Shown here: positions 54,061 to 61,918 of the stretch, in pieces
Position numbering within the stretch: position 1 is the stretch's first letter
How the letters are laid out: the number at the start of each line of letters is the position of its first letter
Source of the DNA: Methylopumilus sp003533095
Lineage (GTDB): Bacteria > Pseudomonadota > Gammaproteobacteria > Burkholderiales > Methylophilaceae
Assembly (NCBI GenBank): GCA_963977845.1
Contig: CAXBPZ010000001.1
Coordinates: 1-64,000 of the forward strand
DNA: 64,000 bases
Direction of reading: 5' to 3'
The notes under the pieces: generated by a model
What the model was told of the DNA's origin: nothing
Seen by the model: the letters and a program-made list of their open reading frames with translations, nothing else
Database searches by the model: none
Made by a program: the position numbers and the translations under genes

Positions 54061-55014
54061 ATGATTAAACAGAGAACTATTCAAAAATCTGTCCAGACTT
54101 CCGGAGTGGGTCTTCATAATGGTGAAAAAGTAATAATGACCCTCAAGCCTGCTGAAGTTGATCAGGGTATTATTTTTCGTAGAATTGATCAAAAGAAAAA
54201 TCATGAGGTGAGAGTAAGTCCTGAAGCGGTGAAGGATACGAAGATGTGTTCAGCTATTGGGCAAGATACATCGCGAGTAGCAACAGTTGAGCATTTAATG
54301 TCGGCATTATCTGCTGCTGGTATTGATAATATTGTGATCGAATTAAATGGCTCCGAAGTTCCAATTATGGATGGGAGTTCAATTCCTTTTATTTATCTAC
54401 TTCAAACTGCAAAAATTAAAGAGCAAGATGCTCCCAAAAAATTTTTAATAATTAATGATGTGATAGAAGTTAAAGATAAGGATAAATGGGCAAGATTCGA
54501 ACCCTATGAAGGATTTAAAGTTGACTTTACGATAGACTTCCCTCATCCAGTATTTAATGAGTCAACCAATAAAGTTGCTTTAGATTTTTATGATGAATCC
54601 TATGTAACCGAAATCAGTCGAGCACGAACGTTTGGATTTATGCAAGAAGTTGAATATTTAAGAGCGAATGGATTGGCTAGAGGTGGATCGCTTGATAATG
54701 CGATTGTTTTAGATGAGTATAAAATTATTAACTCAGATGGACTTCGCTACAACGATGAATTTGTGCGACATAAAATACTCGACGCTGTTGGCGATCTTTA
54801 TATGTTAGGTTATTCAATCATAGGCATTTTTAAAGCATATAAATCAGGCCATGAGTTAAATAATAAATTATTACTTGCATTATTATCAAATAAAAAAAGC
54901 TGGAGTCTAACGACTTTAGATAGCAAAGATCCTAAGACTTCAAATTTGGCATCACGCTATATAAATTCTAAGAGCGAAATTTTAAATCAAGCAATAGCGG
55001 GAGTTTACCAATGA
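54061..55014 (+). CDS. lpxC: UDP-3-O-acyl-N-acetylglucosamine deacetylase LpxC
   Basis: A 317-residue zinc deacetylase. VEHLMSALSAAGIDN holds the first zinc His, VRHKILDAVGDLYMLG the second His and the Asp, and the catalytic His lies in KSGHELNN. It commits to lipid A synthesis, so the cell makes LPS-type lipid A. It closes the dcw cluster, 6 bases after ftsZ. Confidence 0.97.
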   Translation: MIKQRTIQKSVQTSGVGLHNGEKVIMTLKPAEVDQGIIFRRIDQKKNHEVRVSPEAVKDTKMCSAIGQDTSRVATVEHLMSALSAAGIDNIVIELNGSEVPIMDGSSIPFIYLLQTAKIKEQDAPKKFLIINDVIEVKDKDKWARFEPYEGFKVDFTIDFPHPVFNESTNKVALDFYDESYVTEISRARTFGFMQEVEYLRANGLARGGSLDNAIVLDEYKIINSDGLRYNDEFVRHKILDAVGDLYMLGYSIIGIFKAYKSGHELNNKLLLALLSNKKSWSLTTLDSKDPKTSNLASRYINSKSEILNQAIAGVYQ

Positions 55015-55172
55015 ATATTTTAAGATTTTGTATCTTTTTATTGCTCGCAATATTAGTAGCTTTAACTTTTTTATATTTGAATACAAAGAATAAGAAATAT
55101 ATAAAGTATTTAAAGCTTACAACTAACATCACATTAATTTTGATTCTTATATTTATAATAAGAATGCTTTGA
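55011..55172 (+). CDS. Small two-helix membrane protein, unknown function
   Basis: A 53-residue open frame begins with ATG inside ATGA at the lpxC stop, a coupling arrangement used throughout this cluster. It encodes a hydrophobic segment at about 3-23, a basic loop (NTKNKKYIKYLK) and a second hydrophobic segment at about 37-53. It fills nearly all the space before the next gene, which favours a real gene. No known family is recognised. It may be a bacterial membrane microprotein; expression is unproven. Confidence 0.55.
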   Translation: MNILRFCIFLLLAILVALTFLYLNTKNKKYIKYLKLTTNITLILILIFIIRML

Positions 55173-55179
55173 GATCATC

Positions 55180-56130
55180 GTGTTGCAATCAAAAAGAACA
55201 ATTGCAATTTTTGGCGCTTCTGGCTTTTTAGGCTCTAGTATTGTTTTAGCCCTTAATCAATCTAATTACCGCCTTAAATTATTTTCACGAAACAAAGAAA
55301 AAATTAAATTTTGGACAGTGAATCCAAATATCCAAATATTTAACTTAAACCTTGATGATCTCACGCAAATAAAAAAAGATTTAAAAAATACAGATGCTGT
55401 TATTAACCTTTTAGGGATTCTTCATCAGTCAAAAAAAGATTCTTTTGATAAGATTCATCATCTTTGGCCAAGTTACTTAGCTAAAATTCTTAAAGACATG
55501 GGGATTAAAAGGCTTATACATATTAGCGCCTTGGGCGCAGGTGCTAAAACATCTAGTTTATATCTCAGATCAAAGGCTCTTGGTGAGACAGCATTACTTA
55601 AACAAAAAGATTTAAATTTAACTGTATTAAAACCCTCTATTATTTTTGGACCAAAAGATAGTTTTATAAATATGTTTAGGATGCTTGTGAAGTGGCTTCC
55701 TATCATTGTTCTAATATCCCCTCAATCCAAATTTCAACCGATTTATATTGAAGATGTTTCAAAAATGATTATTAAATGTCTTTGGGATAAAAAAACTTAT
55801 GGGAAAGTTTACGAACTAGGTGGTCCGCAAGTTTATTCGCTTAAAGAAATTATTAGATTAATTATTAAGTCGGAAAAAATACAACGATTCATTATTCCAC
55901 TTAATAAACCTCTTTCATTTATGTTTGCATTTAGTATGGAAATGTTGCCAATAAAAATACTGACTCGAGATAACTGGAGATCAATGCAAACTGATAATAT
56001 TGTAAGTCCTCAGTATAAAGCCCCTTATCAATACTCTCTTCAGCGATTAGAGCGTTATCTAGAAAATAAAAAAAGTAGAGCACCAATGCGGGCTAAATAT
56101 AATTTTTACAGAAGTAAATCTGGCCGATAA
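55180..56130 (+). CDS. NAD(P)-binding SDR of the NDUFA9-like group
   Basis: A 316-residue atypical extended SDR. The FGASGFLGSSIV Rossmann motif is at residues 10-21; YLRSKALGE is at about 128-136 in place of the classical YxxxK site. It resembles the bacterial homologues of mitochondrial complex I accessory subunit NDUFA9, but no complex I genes lie here. Substrate unknown. It starts with GTG at 55180 (or TTG at 55183). Its stop is directly followed by the cca ATG. Confidence 0.72.
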   Translation: MLQSKRTIAIFGASGFLGSSIVLALNQSNYRLKLFSRNKEKIKFWTVNPNIQIFNLNLDDLTQIKKDLKNTDAVINLLGILHQSKKDSFDKIHHLWPSYLAKILKDMGIKRLIHISALGAGAKTSSLYLRSKALGETALLKQKDLNLTVLKPSIIFGPKDSFINMFRMLVKWLPIIVLISPQSKFQPIYIEDVSKMIIKCLWDKKTYGKVYELGGPQVYSLKEIIRLIIKSEKIQRFIIPLNKPLSFMFAFSMEMLPIKILTRDNWRSMQTDNIVSPQYKAPYQYSLQRLERYLENKKSRAPMRAKYNFYRSKSGR

Positions 56131-57255
56131 ATGAAAATATACCTTGTAGGTGGTGCTGTGCGGGACCAGATCATGGGCTTATCAGTTAAAGATAAAGACT
56201 ATGTGGTTGTAGGATCCACTTTTAAAGAAATGGTCAAATTAGGTTATAAGCCTATAGGTAAAGATTTTCCAGTTTTTTTACACCCCAAAACACATAATGA
56301 ATACGCGCTAGCAAGAACAGAACGCAAAGTTTCGAGAGGATATAAAGGGTTTAGAATCTACGCTTCAAAAGAAGTAACTTTAGAGGAAGATCTTAAGCGT
56401 AGGGATCTCACAATTAATGCTATTGCAAAGGATGCAAGAGGTCAGTTTATTGATCCCTTTCATGGTATTAAGGATATAAAAAATAAAGTTTTACGTCATG
56501 TGAGTTCTGCTTTTGTGGAAGACCCTATTCGTGTATTGCGTATAGCTCGATTTTCTGCCCGATTTCATCAGTTTAAAATACACCCCAAAACAGAATCGAT
56601 TCTCAAGCAGATTGTAAGAAATAAAGAAATAGAAGCTGTGGCATCAGAGAGAATTTGGCACGAATTATTCGTTGGTTTTTCTGAAAAAAAATCATATCTA
56701 ATGATTGAAGTTCTTCATAAATGTGGGGCGCTTAAATTATTACTTCCGGAAATGAATTATATAAAGCACAAACATTCTATAAAAAAGAGTTTTGAATATG
56801 CACTCAAATCAAAATATTCCCCTGAAATTAAAGCAGCTTTATTCTTTATGTATCTCTACCCTTTAAGACTTAATGGTAGCCTTGAGGAAGAAATTTATAC
56901 AAGACTATCTGTACCGAATGCAGTAAAAAAATTAACTCAAAAGACAATTTCAAATTTATCGGATTTAAAAGAATTTAAGAAACTTAAATCTCGCCAAATT
57001 TTAGATTTGATTTACAAAATGGATTTATTTAGAAATCCAGATACTTTTTCAGATATGATGAAAATCTTTGAGGCTTTTATTAGCAGCCAGCCAGCCCAAT
57101 TAAAAACAGCCCAAACAACTCTGAAATCCTTAAAGAAGTATCTAAAACATCTTAATAAATTAAATCTTGCTTTAATTAGTCAGAATAAGCATGGTTTAGA
57201 TATTAAAGATGCGATTTATGAGGCACGCTTGGAAGTATTAAAAAAACTTATCTAG
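56131..57255 (+). CDS. cca: CCA-adding tRNA nucleotidyltransferase with degenerate HD region
   Basis: A 374-residue class II CCA enzyme. The head and neck are very close to E. coli Cca: MKIYLVGGAVRD, metal ligands Asp21 and Asp23 in DKDYVVVG, RRDLTINA and EDPIRVLRIARFSARF. E. coli Cca has 412 residues because of an HD phosphohydrolase domain with HD pair LCHDLGKG; at the same place this protein reads FFMYLYPLRLNG, and the other metal His residues are also gone. So CCA synthesis should be intact but phosphatase/2'-phosphodiesterase activity lost. The start abuts the upstream stop. Confidence 0.93.
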   Translation: MKIYLVGGAVRDQIMGLSVKDKDYVVVGSTFKEMVKLGYKPIGKDFPVFLHPKTHNEYALARTERKVSRGYKGFRIYASKEVTLEEDLKRRDLTINAIAKDARGQFIDPFHGIKDIKNKVLRHVSSAFVEDPIRVLRIARFSARFHQFKIHPKTESILKQIVRNKEIEAVASERIWHELFVGFSEKKSYLMIEVLHKCGALKLLLPEMNYIKHKHSIKKSFEYALKSKYSPEIKAALFFMYLYPLRLNGSLEEEIYTRLSVPNAVKKLTQKTISNLSDLKEFKKLKSRQILDLIYKMDLFRNPDTFSDMMKIFEAFISSQPAQLKTAQTTLKSLKKYLKHLNKLNLALISQNKHGLDIKDAIYEARLEVLKKLI

Positions 57256-57260
57256 CAGCT

Positions 57261-57878
57261 CTATCTCAACTGAGTAATTTTTGTAATGCGCTTGCCTACA
57301 AAAATTGTTTTTTTATTTTGCTTGGATACTAGAATTGTTTTCATACCAATTTTGTAAGCAGTTTTTAAATTAGCAAGATCATCTTCCACCATGACACATT
57401 GATGTGCTTTTTTCCCAAGTCGCCTTAAGATTTTCATGAATGCAAAGATTGATGGCTTAGGATTATATCGAGTTGACTCTATACTATAGACTGCAGAAAA
57501 ATATTTTTGAATATTGAGTGATTTAATAATTGCAATTGCATAGTGAAGCGGGGCATTTGTAAAAATAATTTTTTGCCCTTTAATTTTTTTTAAAGTATTT
57601 TTCAGGCTATGGGATTGTTTTACAAATTTTGATAGCTCTTCTGCATCGTGTGTGTTAAGTAAAAATTCTTTTGGGTCAACACGGTGATTTTCCATCAAAC
57701 CTTTTAAAGTTGCGCCATAAACTTTCCAATATTGATCGCGAAGTTCATGCGCATCTTGATGGCTAATTTTAAGTTTCTGCTCGACATAGGCAGTCATCGA
57801 TTGATTAATACATGGAAAAATTTTTGAGCTTGCGTCGTGAAGTGTATCGTCTAAATCAAAAATCCAAATTTTAGACAA
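57261..57878 (-). CDS. HAD-family pyrimidine 5'-nucleotidase-like phosphatase
   Basis: A 205-residue HAD hydrolase. The nucleophile motif is DLDDTLHD at residues 7-14, motif II is FTNAP at about 104-108 and the metal-binding acidic pair is in VEDDLANLK at about 160. It fits the SDT1/pyrimidine 5'-nucleotidase group (TIGR01993 type), but the substrate is not shown. It begins 1 base after argB, so it is in the same transcription unit. Confidence 0.78.
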   Translation of the reverse strand: MSKIWIFDLDDTLHDASSKIFPCINQSMTAYVEQKLKISHQDAHELRDQYWKVYGATLKGLMENHRVDPKEFLLNTHDAEELSKFVKQSHSLKNTLKKIKGQKIIFTNAPLHYAIAIIKSLNIQKYFSAVYSIESTRYNPKPSIFAFMKILRRLGKKAHQCVMVEDDLANLKTAYKIGMKTILVSKQNKKTIFVGKRITKITQLR

Positions 57879-58763
57879 TTATTTTGCCTTAATTAAAGTA
57901 CCTACACCCTCGTCGGTTAATACCTCTAATAAAAGCGCATGCTGAACTCTCCCATCAATAATATGGACACTCTTGACCCCGCTTCTTGCAGCATCAAGCG
58001 CTGAACTTATTTTAGGCAACATACCGCCTGATAAAGTCCCATCTTCGACAAGTTTATCAATTTCGTTAGGTGTTAATCCAGTTAGTAGTGAACCTTTTTT
58101 ATCGAGGACACCAGGTGTATTAGTTAGCAAGATTAATTTTTCTGCACTCAATACTTCAGATAATTTTCCAGCGACAAGGTCCGCATTGATGTTGTAAGTT
58201 TCACCATTTACGCCTACACCAATTGGTGCAATTACTGGAATAAAATCACCCTCATCTAGAAAATTAATGATGCTTGGGTTGATTGATGCAATCTCACCTA
58301 CATGACCTAGATCTATCGTTTTTTTAGGATCTACATCATTTTGGACAACAAGTTTTTTGGCATGAATAAAATTCCCATCTTGGCCGGTAAGCCCCACAGC
58401 CTTGCCACCATGTCTATTAATGAGGTTTACAATTTCTTTGTTAACTTGTCCACCGAGAACCATTTCTACAATGTCCATGGTTTCGTTATCCGTTACTCTC
58501 ATACCTTGAATAAATTCGCCTTTTTTGCCAAGTTTATCAAGGTGTTCGTCGATTTGAGGACCGCCACCATGAACCACGACTGGGTTCATGCCTACTAATT
58601 TTAAAAGCACGACATCACTTGCAAATGATTGCTTTAAATTTTCGTCCACCATGGCATTACCACCATATTTAATGACGATGGTTTTTCCAAAGAACTTTTT
58701 AATATACGGCAAAGCCTCGCTTAATATTTTGGCTTTGTGCTCAGGCTTAATGTCTTGACTCAT
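57879..58763 (-). CDS. argB: Acetylglutamate kinase
   Basis: A 294-residue amino-acid kinase. KYGGNAM at about residues 34-40, VHGGGPQIDEHLDKLG and KLILLTNTPGVLD are family motifs. The N-terminal helix before the kinase core (about residues 1-25) is typical of arginine-inhibitable hexameric forms, so feedback control is likely. It performs the second step of arginine synthesis. It lies 26 bases downstream of the HTH-NAGS gene. Confidence 0.96.
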   Translation of the reverse strand: MSQDIKPEHKAKILSEALPYIKKFFGKTIVIKYGGNAMVDENLKQSFASDVVLLKLVGMNPVVVHGGGPQIDEHLDKLGKKGEFIQGMRVTDNETMDIVEMVLGGQVNKEIVNLINRHGGKAVGLTGQDGNFIHAKKLVVQNDVDPKKTIDLGHVGEIASINPSIINFLDEGDFIPVIAPIGVGVNGETYNINADLVAGKLSEVLSAEKLILLTNTPGVLDKKGSLLTGLTPNEIDKLVEDGTLSGGMLPKISSALDAARSGVKSVHIIDGRVQHALLLEVLTDEGVGTLIKAK

Positions 58764-58789
58764 TTTGGTACCTATAGTTTTTTAAGATT

Positions 58790-60343
58790 TTAAAGCTTTT
58801 TAATAAAAAATTTTGAATTTCTTTCTGGTAGGTAAGACTCTAATCTTTTTTTAGGAAGTTTTTGAATACTTTCTTCCTTAAAACCTTTTTCGATAAACCA
58901 GTGTTCAGTTCTTGTTGTAAGCGCAAATAAATATTTATAACTTTTCTCTCGGGCCATTTCTTCACAATAGCTATAAAGTTTTGAACCAAACCCTTTTGAT
59001 TGGTAGTTTTTGTTAATTGCGAAGCATGCAAATTCAACATGATCGTTATATGGGTATAAAGCAGCACAACCGATAATTTTTTTGTCATGTTCAATGACAA
59101 AAAAATTCTCAATATCATGATCAATTCGCTCTTTACCTCTTTTAATGAGATAACCCCCTGCCTCTAATGGATTGATGAGTTTGTGAATACCTTTAACATC
59201 ATTATGATTCGCCTGTCTAATTGTATCGAGAGCTTTTTCTGTAATTACAGTACCAACACCTTCATCTGTAAATAACTCCTGAAGAATAGCACCATCTATA
59301 TGCCGATTAATTAAATGAATTTTATGAATACCTGCTTCGGAAGCTTTGATAGCAATTTCCAGAAGATCGAGTTCGTTCGAATTAATGTTGATAAGATCAT
59401 TTTTTTTTGGATTATTTTTTGCGATACTTTTATAGAGGTTGACAGCTTTTTCTAAAGTCATTTCGTGAAGTAACTCATTTCTTAAATTAAAAATACCATC
59501 AGAATCTATAAGAAGAATCAGTTTATCTGCTTCAAGTGCGATTGATGTTTTGAGTGCAACATCTTCCATTGTGAGATTAAACACCTCCCCTGTCGGTGAA
59601 TATCCAATAGGAGATATGACAACTAATTCTTTGTTATCTAATTTTTTCTTAATCGCGGCACTATCAATTTTTCTTACTTCACCGGTATGTTGCATGTCAA
59701 CGCCATCGATGACACCCAAAGGTTTCGCCGTAATAAAGTTTCCGCTAGAAACTTTAATGTCGCTTCCTGCCATCGGTGAGTTTAAAAGACTTGAAGAAAG
59801 TGTGGATTCAATATTAATTTTAATGAGACCATTGGCTTCTTTAACAGCCTCCATGGCCAAATCATCAGTCACACGAACGTTTTGCACAAGCTGGGTTGAG
59901 ATTTTTTTTTCTTTAAGTTTTTGATCGATTTGAGGTCTCGCGCCATGGACAAGCACAATTTTGACGTTTAAACAGGTTAATAAATTGATGTCGTGAGAGA
60001 GTGCGGTAAATTGATCTTCATCGAGAAGCTCCCCTCCAAAAGCAATGACAAATGTTTTATTGCTAAATGTGTTGATATAGGGGGCTGCTAACCTAAACCA
60101 TTTTGCAAATGTTTGGCTATCTAATTTTTGAATGGGGTTAGGGGAAGTCTTATTTTGAAAAAGACTAGATGGGGTGCAATTAAGCACTTCACATATTTTG
60201 AGTAATTGTGCTTCACTGACGTTCTGGGCACCTCTTTCTATTCTAGAGAGATTGCCAGGATCGCTTGCAATTTTTTCTGCTAATACTTGAAGGGTGAGCC
60301 CTAAAGACTTCCTTCTTTTTCTGATTGATTCGCCAAGTGACAT
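58790..60343 (-). CDS. Fusion: XRE-type helix-turn-helix + N-acetylglutamate synthase
   Basis: A 517-residue three-part protein. Residues 5-62 are an XRE/Cro helix-turn-helix (IRKRRKSLGLTLQVLAEKI, then DPGNLSRIERG). Residues 76-365 are an ArgA-type amino-acid kinase domain (VHGARPQID, DSDGIFN). Residues 378-517 are a GNAT domain with the acetyl-CoA loop NYQSKGFGS at 446-454. The kinase and GNAT parts together match N-acetylglutamate synthase, the first arginine step, and argB is next. There is no start codon between the HTH and kinase parts that would separate them. ArgA of E. coli has no HTH, so DNA binding may be joined to arginine sensing; that is an inference. Confidence 0.85.
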   Translation of the reverse strand: MSLGESIRKRRKSLGLTLQVLAEKIASDPGNLSRIERGAQNVSEAQLLKICEVLNCTPSSLFQNKTSPNPIQKLDSQTFAKWFRLAAPYINTFSNKTFVIAFGGELLDEDQFTALSHDINLLTCLNVKIVLVHGARPQIDQKLKEKKISTQLVQNVRVTDDLAMEAVKEANGLIKINIESTLSSSLLNSPMAGSDIKVSSGNFITAKPLGVIDGVDMQHTGEVRKIDSAAIKKKLDNKELVVISPIGYSPTGEVFNLTMEDVALKTSIALEADKLILLIDSDGIFNLRNELLHEMTLEKAVNLYKSIAKNNPKKNDLININSNELDLLEIAIKASEAGIHKIHLINRHIDGAILQELFTDEGVGTVITEKALDTIRQANHNDVKGIHKLINPLEAGGYLIKRGKERIDHDIENFFVIEHDKKIIGCAALYPYNDHVEFACFAINKNYQSKGFGSKLYSYCEEMAREKSYKYLFALTTRTEHWFIEKGFKEESIQKLPKKRLESYLPERNSKFFIKKL

Positions 60344-60360
60344 AAGGTAATAATTTGCTT

Positions 60361-60385
60361 AAAATACATATTTTACATGTATTTT
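60361..60385 (-). promoter_or_regulatory. Inverted repeat upstream of the HTH-NAGS gene (putative operator)
   Basis: AAAATACAT at 60361-60369 and ATGTATTTT at 60377-60385 are perfect inverted copies with a 7-base spacer. TACAT also recurs at 60365, 60374 and 60387. It lies 18 bases from the start codon in a 69-base gap, where an operator for the encoded HTH would be expected. AT-rich chance is possible. Confidence 0.5.
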
Positions 60386-60412
60386 TTACATTAATACTAT
60401 AATTTTTGCGTT

Positions 60413-61153
60413 TTATGCAAAATCACCCCATAAATTTTGCAAAATAGACAGAGCTACAATAGGTGCTGTTTCCGTTCTTAATATTCTTTGGCCAAAATTG
60501 ATTGGGATAAAAGCATGATTTATAGCTAGGGCCATTTCTTTTTCTGAAAAGCCGCCTTCAGGCCCCACCAGAAATACAATCGAATTAGATAGCTTATCTA
60601 AGTGGTTTATATTTTGTGCCTTAGATGGCGTGAGAATTAATTTTAAGTTATCTGTTTTAAGGTTTTCTTCGCTTAACCATTGGTTGAAATGAATGGGACT
60701 TAAGATGACTGGAATAGTGGCTCGCCCAGTTTGTTCACAAGCAGATATTGCAATAGTTTTCCAATGTTCCAGTTTTTTATCTGCTCTTTCCCGATCTAAT
60801 TTAATGATAGATCTTTCCGTCAATAGGGGTTGGACAGTATGAACGCCAAGTTCAACAGCTTTTTGAATAATCCAATCCATTTTGTCCCCTGCTGCAAGAC
60901 TTTGAGCTAATGTAATCTTTAAAAGGGATTCGTGATTGACTTCATATTGATTGATAATTTCAACGAATGTTTTATGCTTCGATACTTCTGTCACTTGTGC
61001 GACATAATCAAAACCATCTCCATTAAAAAGAGCAAATTGATCGCCCACTTTTAATCTTAAAACTTTTGTGGCGTGAATATGAGTTTGTGCACCTAGCTCA
61101 ACAACTTGTTTGAGCTCTAGGTTTTCAGGGTGGTAAAATCGATTTTCTTCCAT
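60413..61153 (-). CDS. rsmE: 16S rRNA (uracil-1498-N3)-methyltransferase
   Basis: A 246-residue SPOUT methyltransferase. An N-terminal PUA-like domain (1-70) precedes the knot domain, with EQTGRATIPVI, FLVGPEGGFSEKE and LGQRILRTETAPIVAL-type sequence (FGQRILRTETAP here) forming the SAM-binding knot. It methylates U1498 of 16S rRNA. It is upstream of the HTH-NAGS gene on the same strand. Confidence 0.96.
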   Translation of the reverse strand: MEENRFYHPENLELKQVVELGAQTHIHATKVLRLKVGDQFALFNGDGFDYVAQVTEVSKHKTFVEIINQYEVNHESLLKITLAQSLAAGDKMDWIIQKAVELGVHTVQPLLTERSIIKLDRERADKKLEHWKTIAISACEQTGRATIPVILSPIHFNQWLSEENLKTDNLKLILTPSKAQNINHLDKLSNSIVFLVGPEGGFSEKEMALAINHAFIPINFGQRILRTETAPIVALSILQNLWGDFA

Positions 61154-61196
61154 AGGAAATTCTATGTAATAGGTAAGCTATATTAAGGCATAAAAC

Positions 61197-61751
61197 ATGG
61201 TTAGTTTAAATACTCCACTTTGCGATTTTGGTTGGAAAGCTATTGATTTTAATTTAGAAGGGGTCGATGGGACCTTCTGGACCCTTGAAAAATCAAAAGG
61301 AGTGAATGGTTTACTTGTAATGTTTATATGCAATCACTGTCCATACGTGAAAGCGATATTACCCAGATTAATCAGAGATATTTGCGCTTTAAAAGATTAT
61401 GGTATCAAGACGATTGCCATTCAGAGTAATGACCCTTCAAATTATCCTGAAGACTCATTTGAAAATATGAGGCACATTGCTGATCAATTTCATTTTTCTT
61501 TTCCCTACGTGATTGATAAAACACAGGAGACAGCAAGAGCATACAACGCGATTTGCACGCCTGATTTTTTTGGATTTAACCGTAATTTAGAGTTGCAATA
61601 TCGTGGGCGTTTCGATGCAACAGGTCGAGGGGAGCCTCCACCAGATAATTCGCGTGATCTATATGAGGCTATGAAACTTATTGCTGAAACGCAAAAGGGA
61701 CCTGTCGAACAAAAATCAAGTATTGGTTGCTCCATTAAATGGCGAGAATGA
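61197..61751 (+). CDS. Thioredoxin-fold (AhpC/TSA-like) redox protein
   Basis: A 184-residue thioredoxin-fold protein. FICNHCPYVKA at about residues 43-53 holds a CNHC redox pair in place of CGPC; the long SNDPSNYPEDSFENM insertion and the YRGRFD segment fit the RESA/peroxiredoxin-like group. No signal peptide, so it is probably cytoplasmic. Its partner is unknown. It is divergent from rsmE with a gap of 43 bases. Confidence 0.75.
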   Translation: MVSLNTPLCDFGWKAIDFNLEGVDGTFWTLEKSKGVNGLLVMFICNHCPYVKAILPRLIRDICALKDYGIKTIAIQSNDPSNYPEDSFENMRHIADQFHFSFPYVIDKTQETARAYNAICTPDFFGFNRNLELQYRGRFDATGRGEPPPDNSRDLYEAMKLIAETQKGPVEQKSSIGCSIKWRE

Positions 61752-61870
61752 AAAGTATTTAGAGTAAATAATCAAGCCACAAAAAGACCCTATTCGCCTT
61801 GCTGAAAAGGGCTATTTAAGCAATAATTTAGGTAAAAATAACATCATTTTTTAACTTTACATTTAGTACG

Positions 61871-61891
61871 CAAATATTTAAAAAATATTTG
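61871..61891 (+). promoter_or_regulatory. Inverted repeat in the tkt leader
   Basis: CAAATATTT and AAATATTTG are perfect inverted copies with a 3-base AAA spacer, 27 bases before the tkt ATG. It may be an operator or a leader hairpin; no factor can be named. Confidence 0.4.
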
Positions 61892-61918
61892 TAATGCTGT
61901 CAATTTCGGGAGGCAATA

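Noticed and set aside
55180..56130. Treating the NDUFA9-like protein as a complex I subunit
   Set aside because: The bacterial homologues are stand-alone SDRs and no nuo genes are near.
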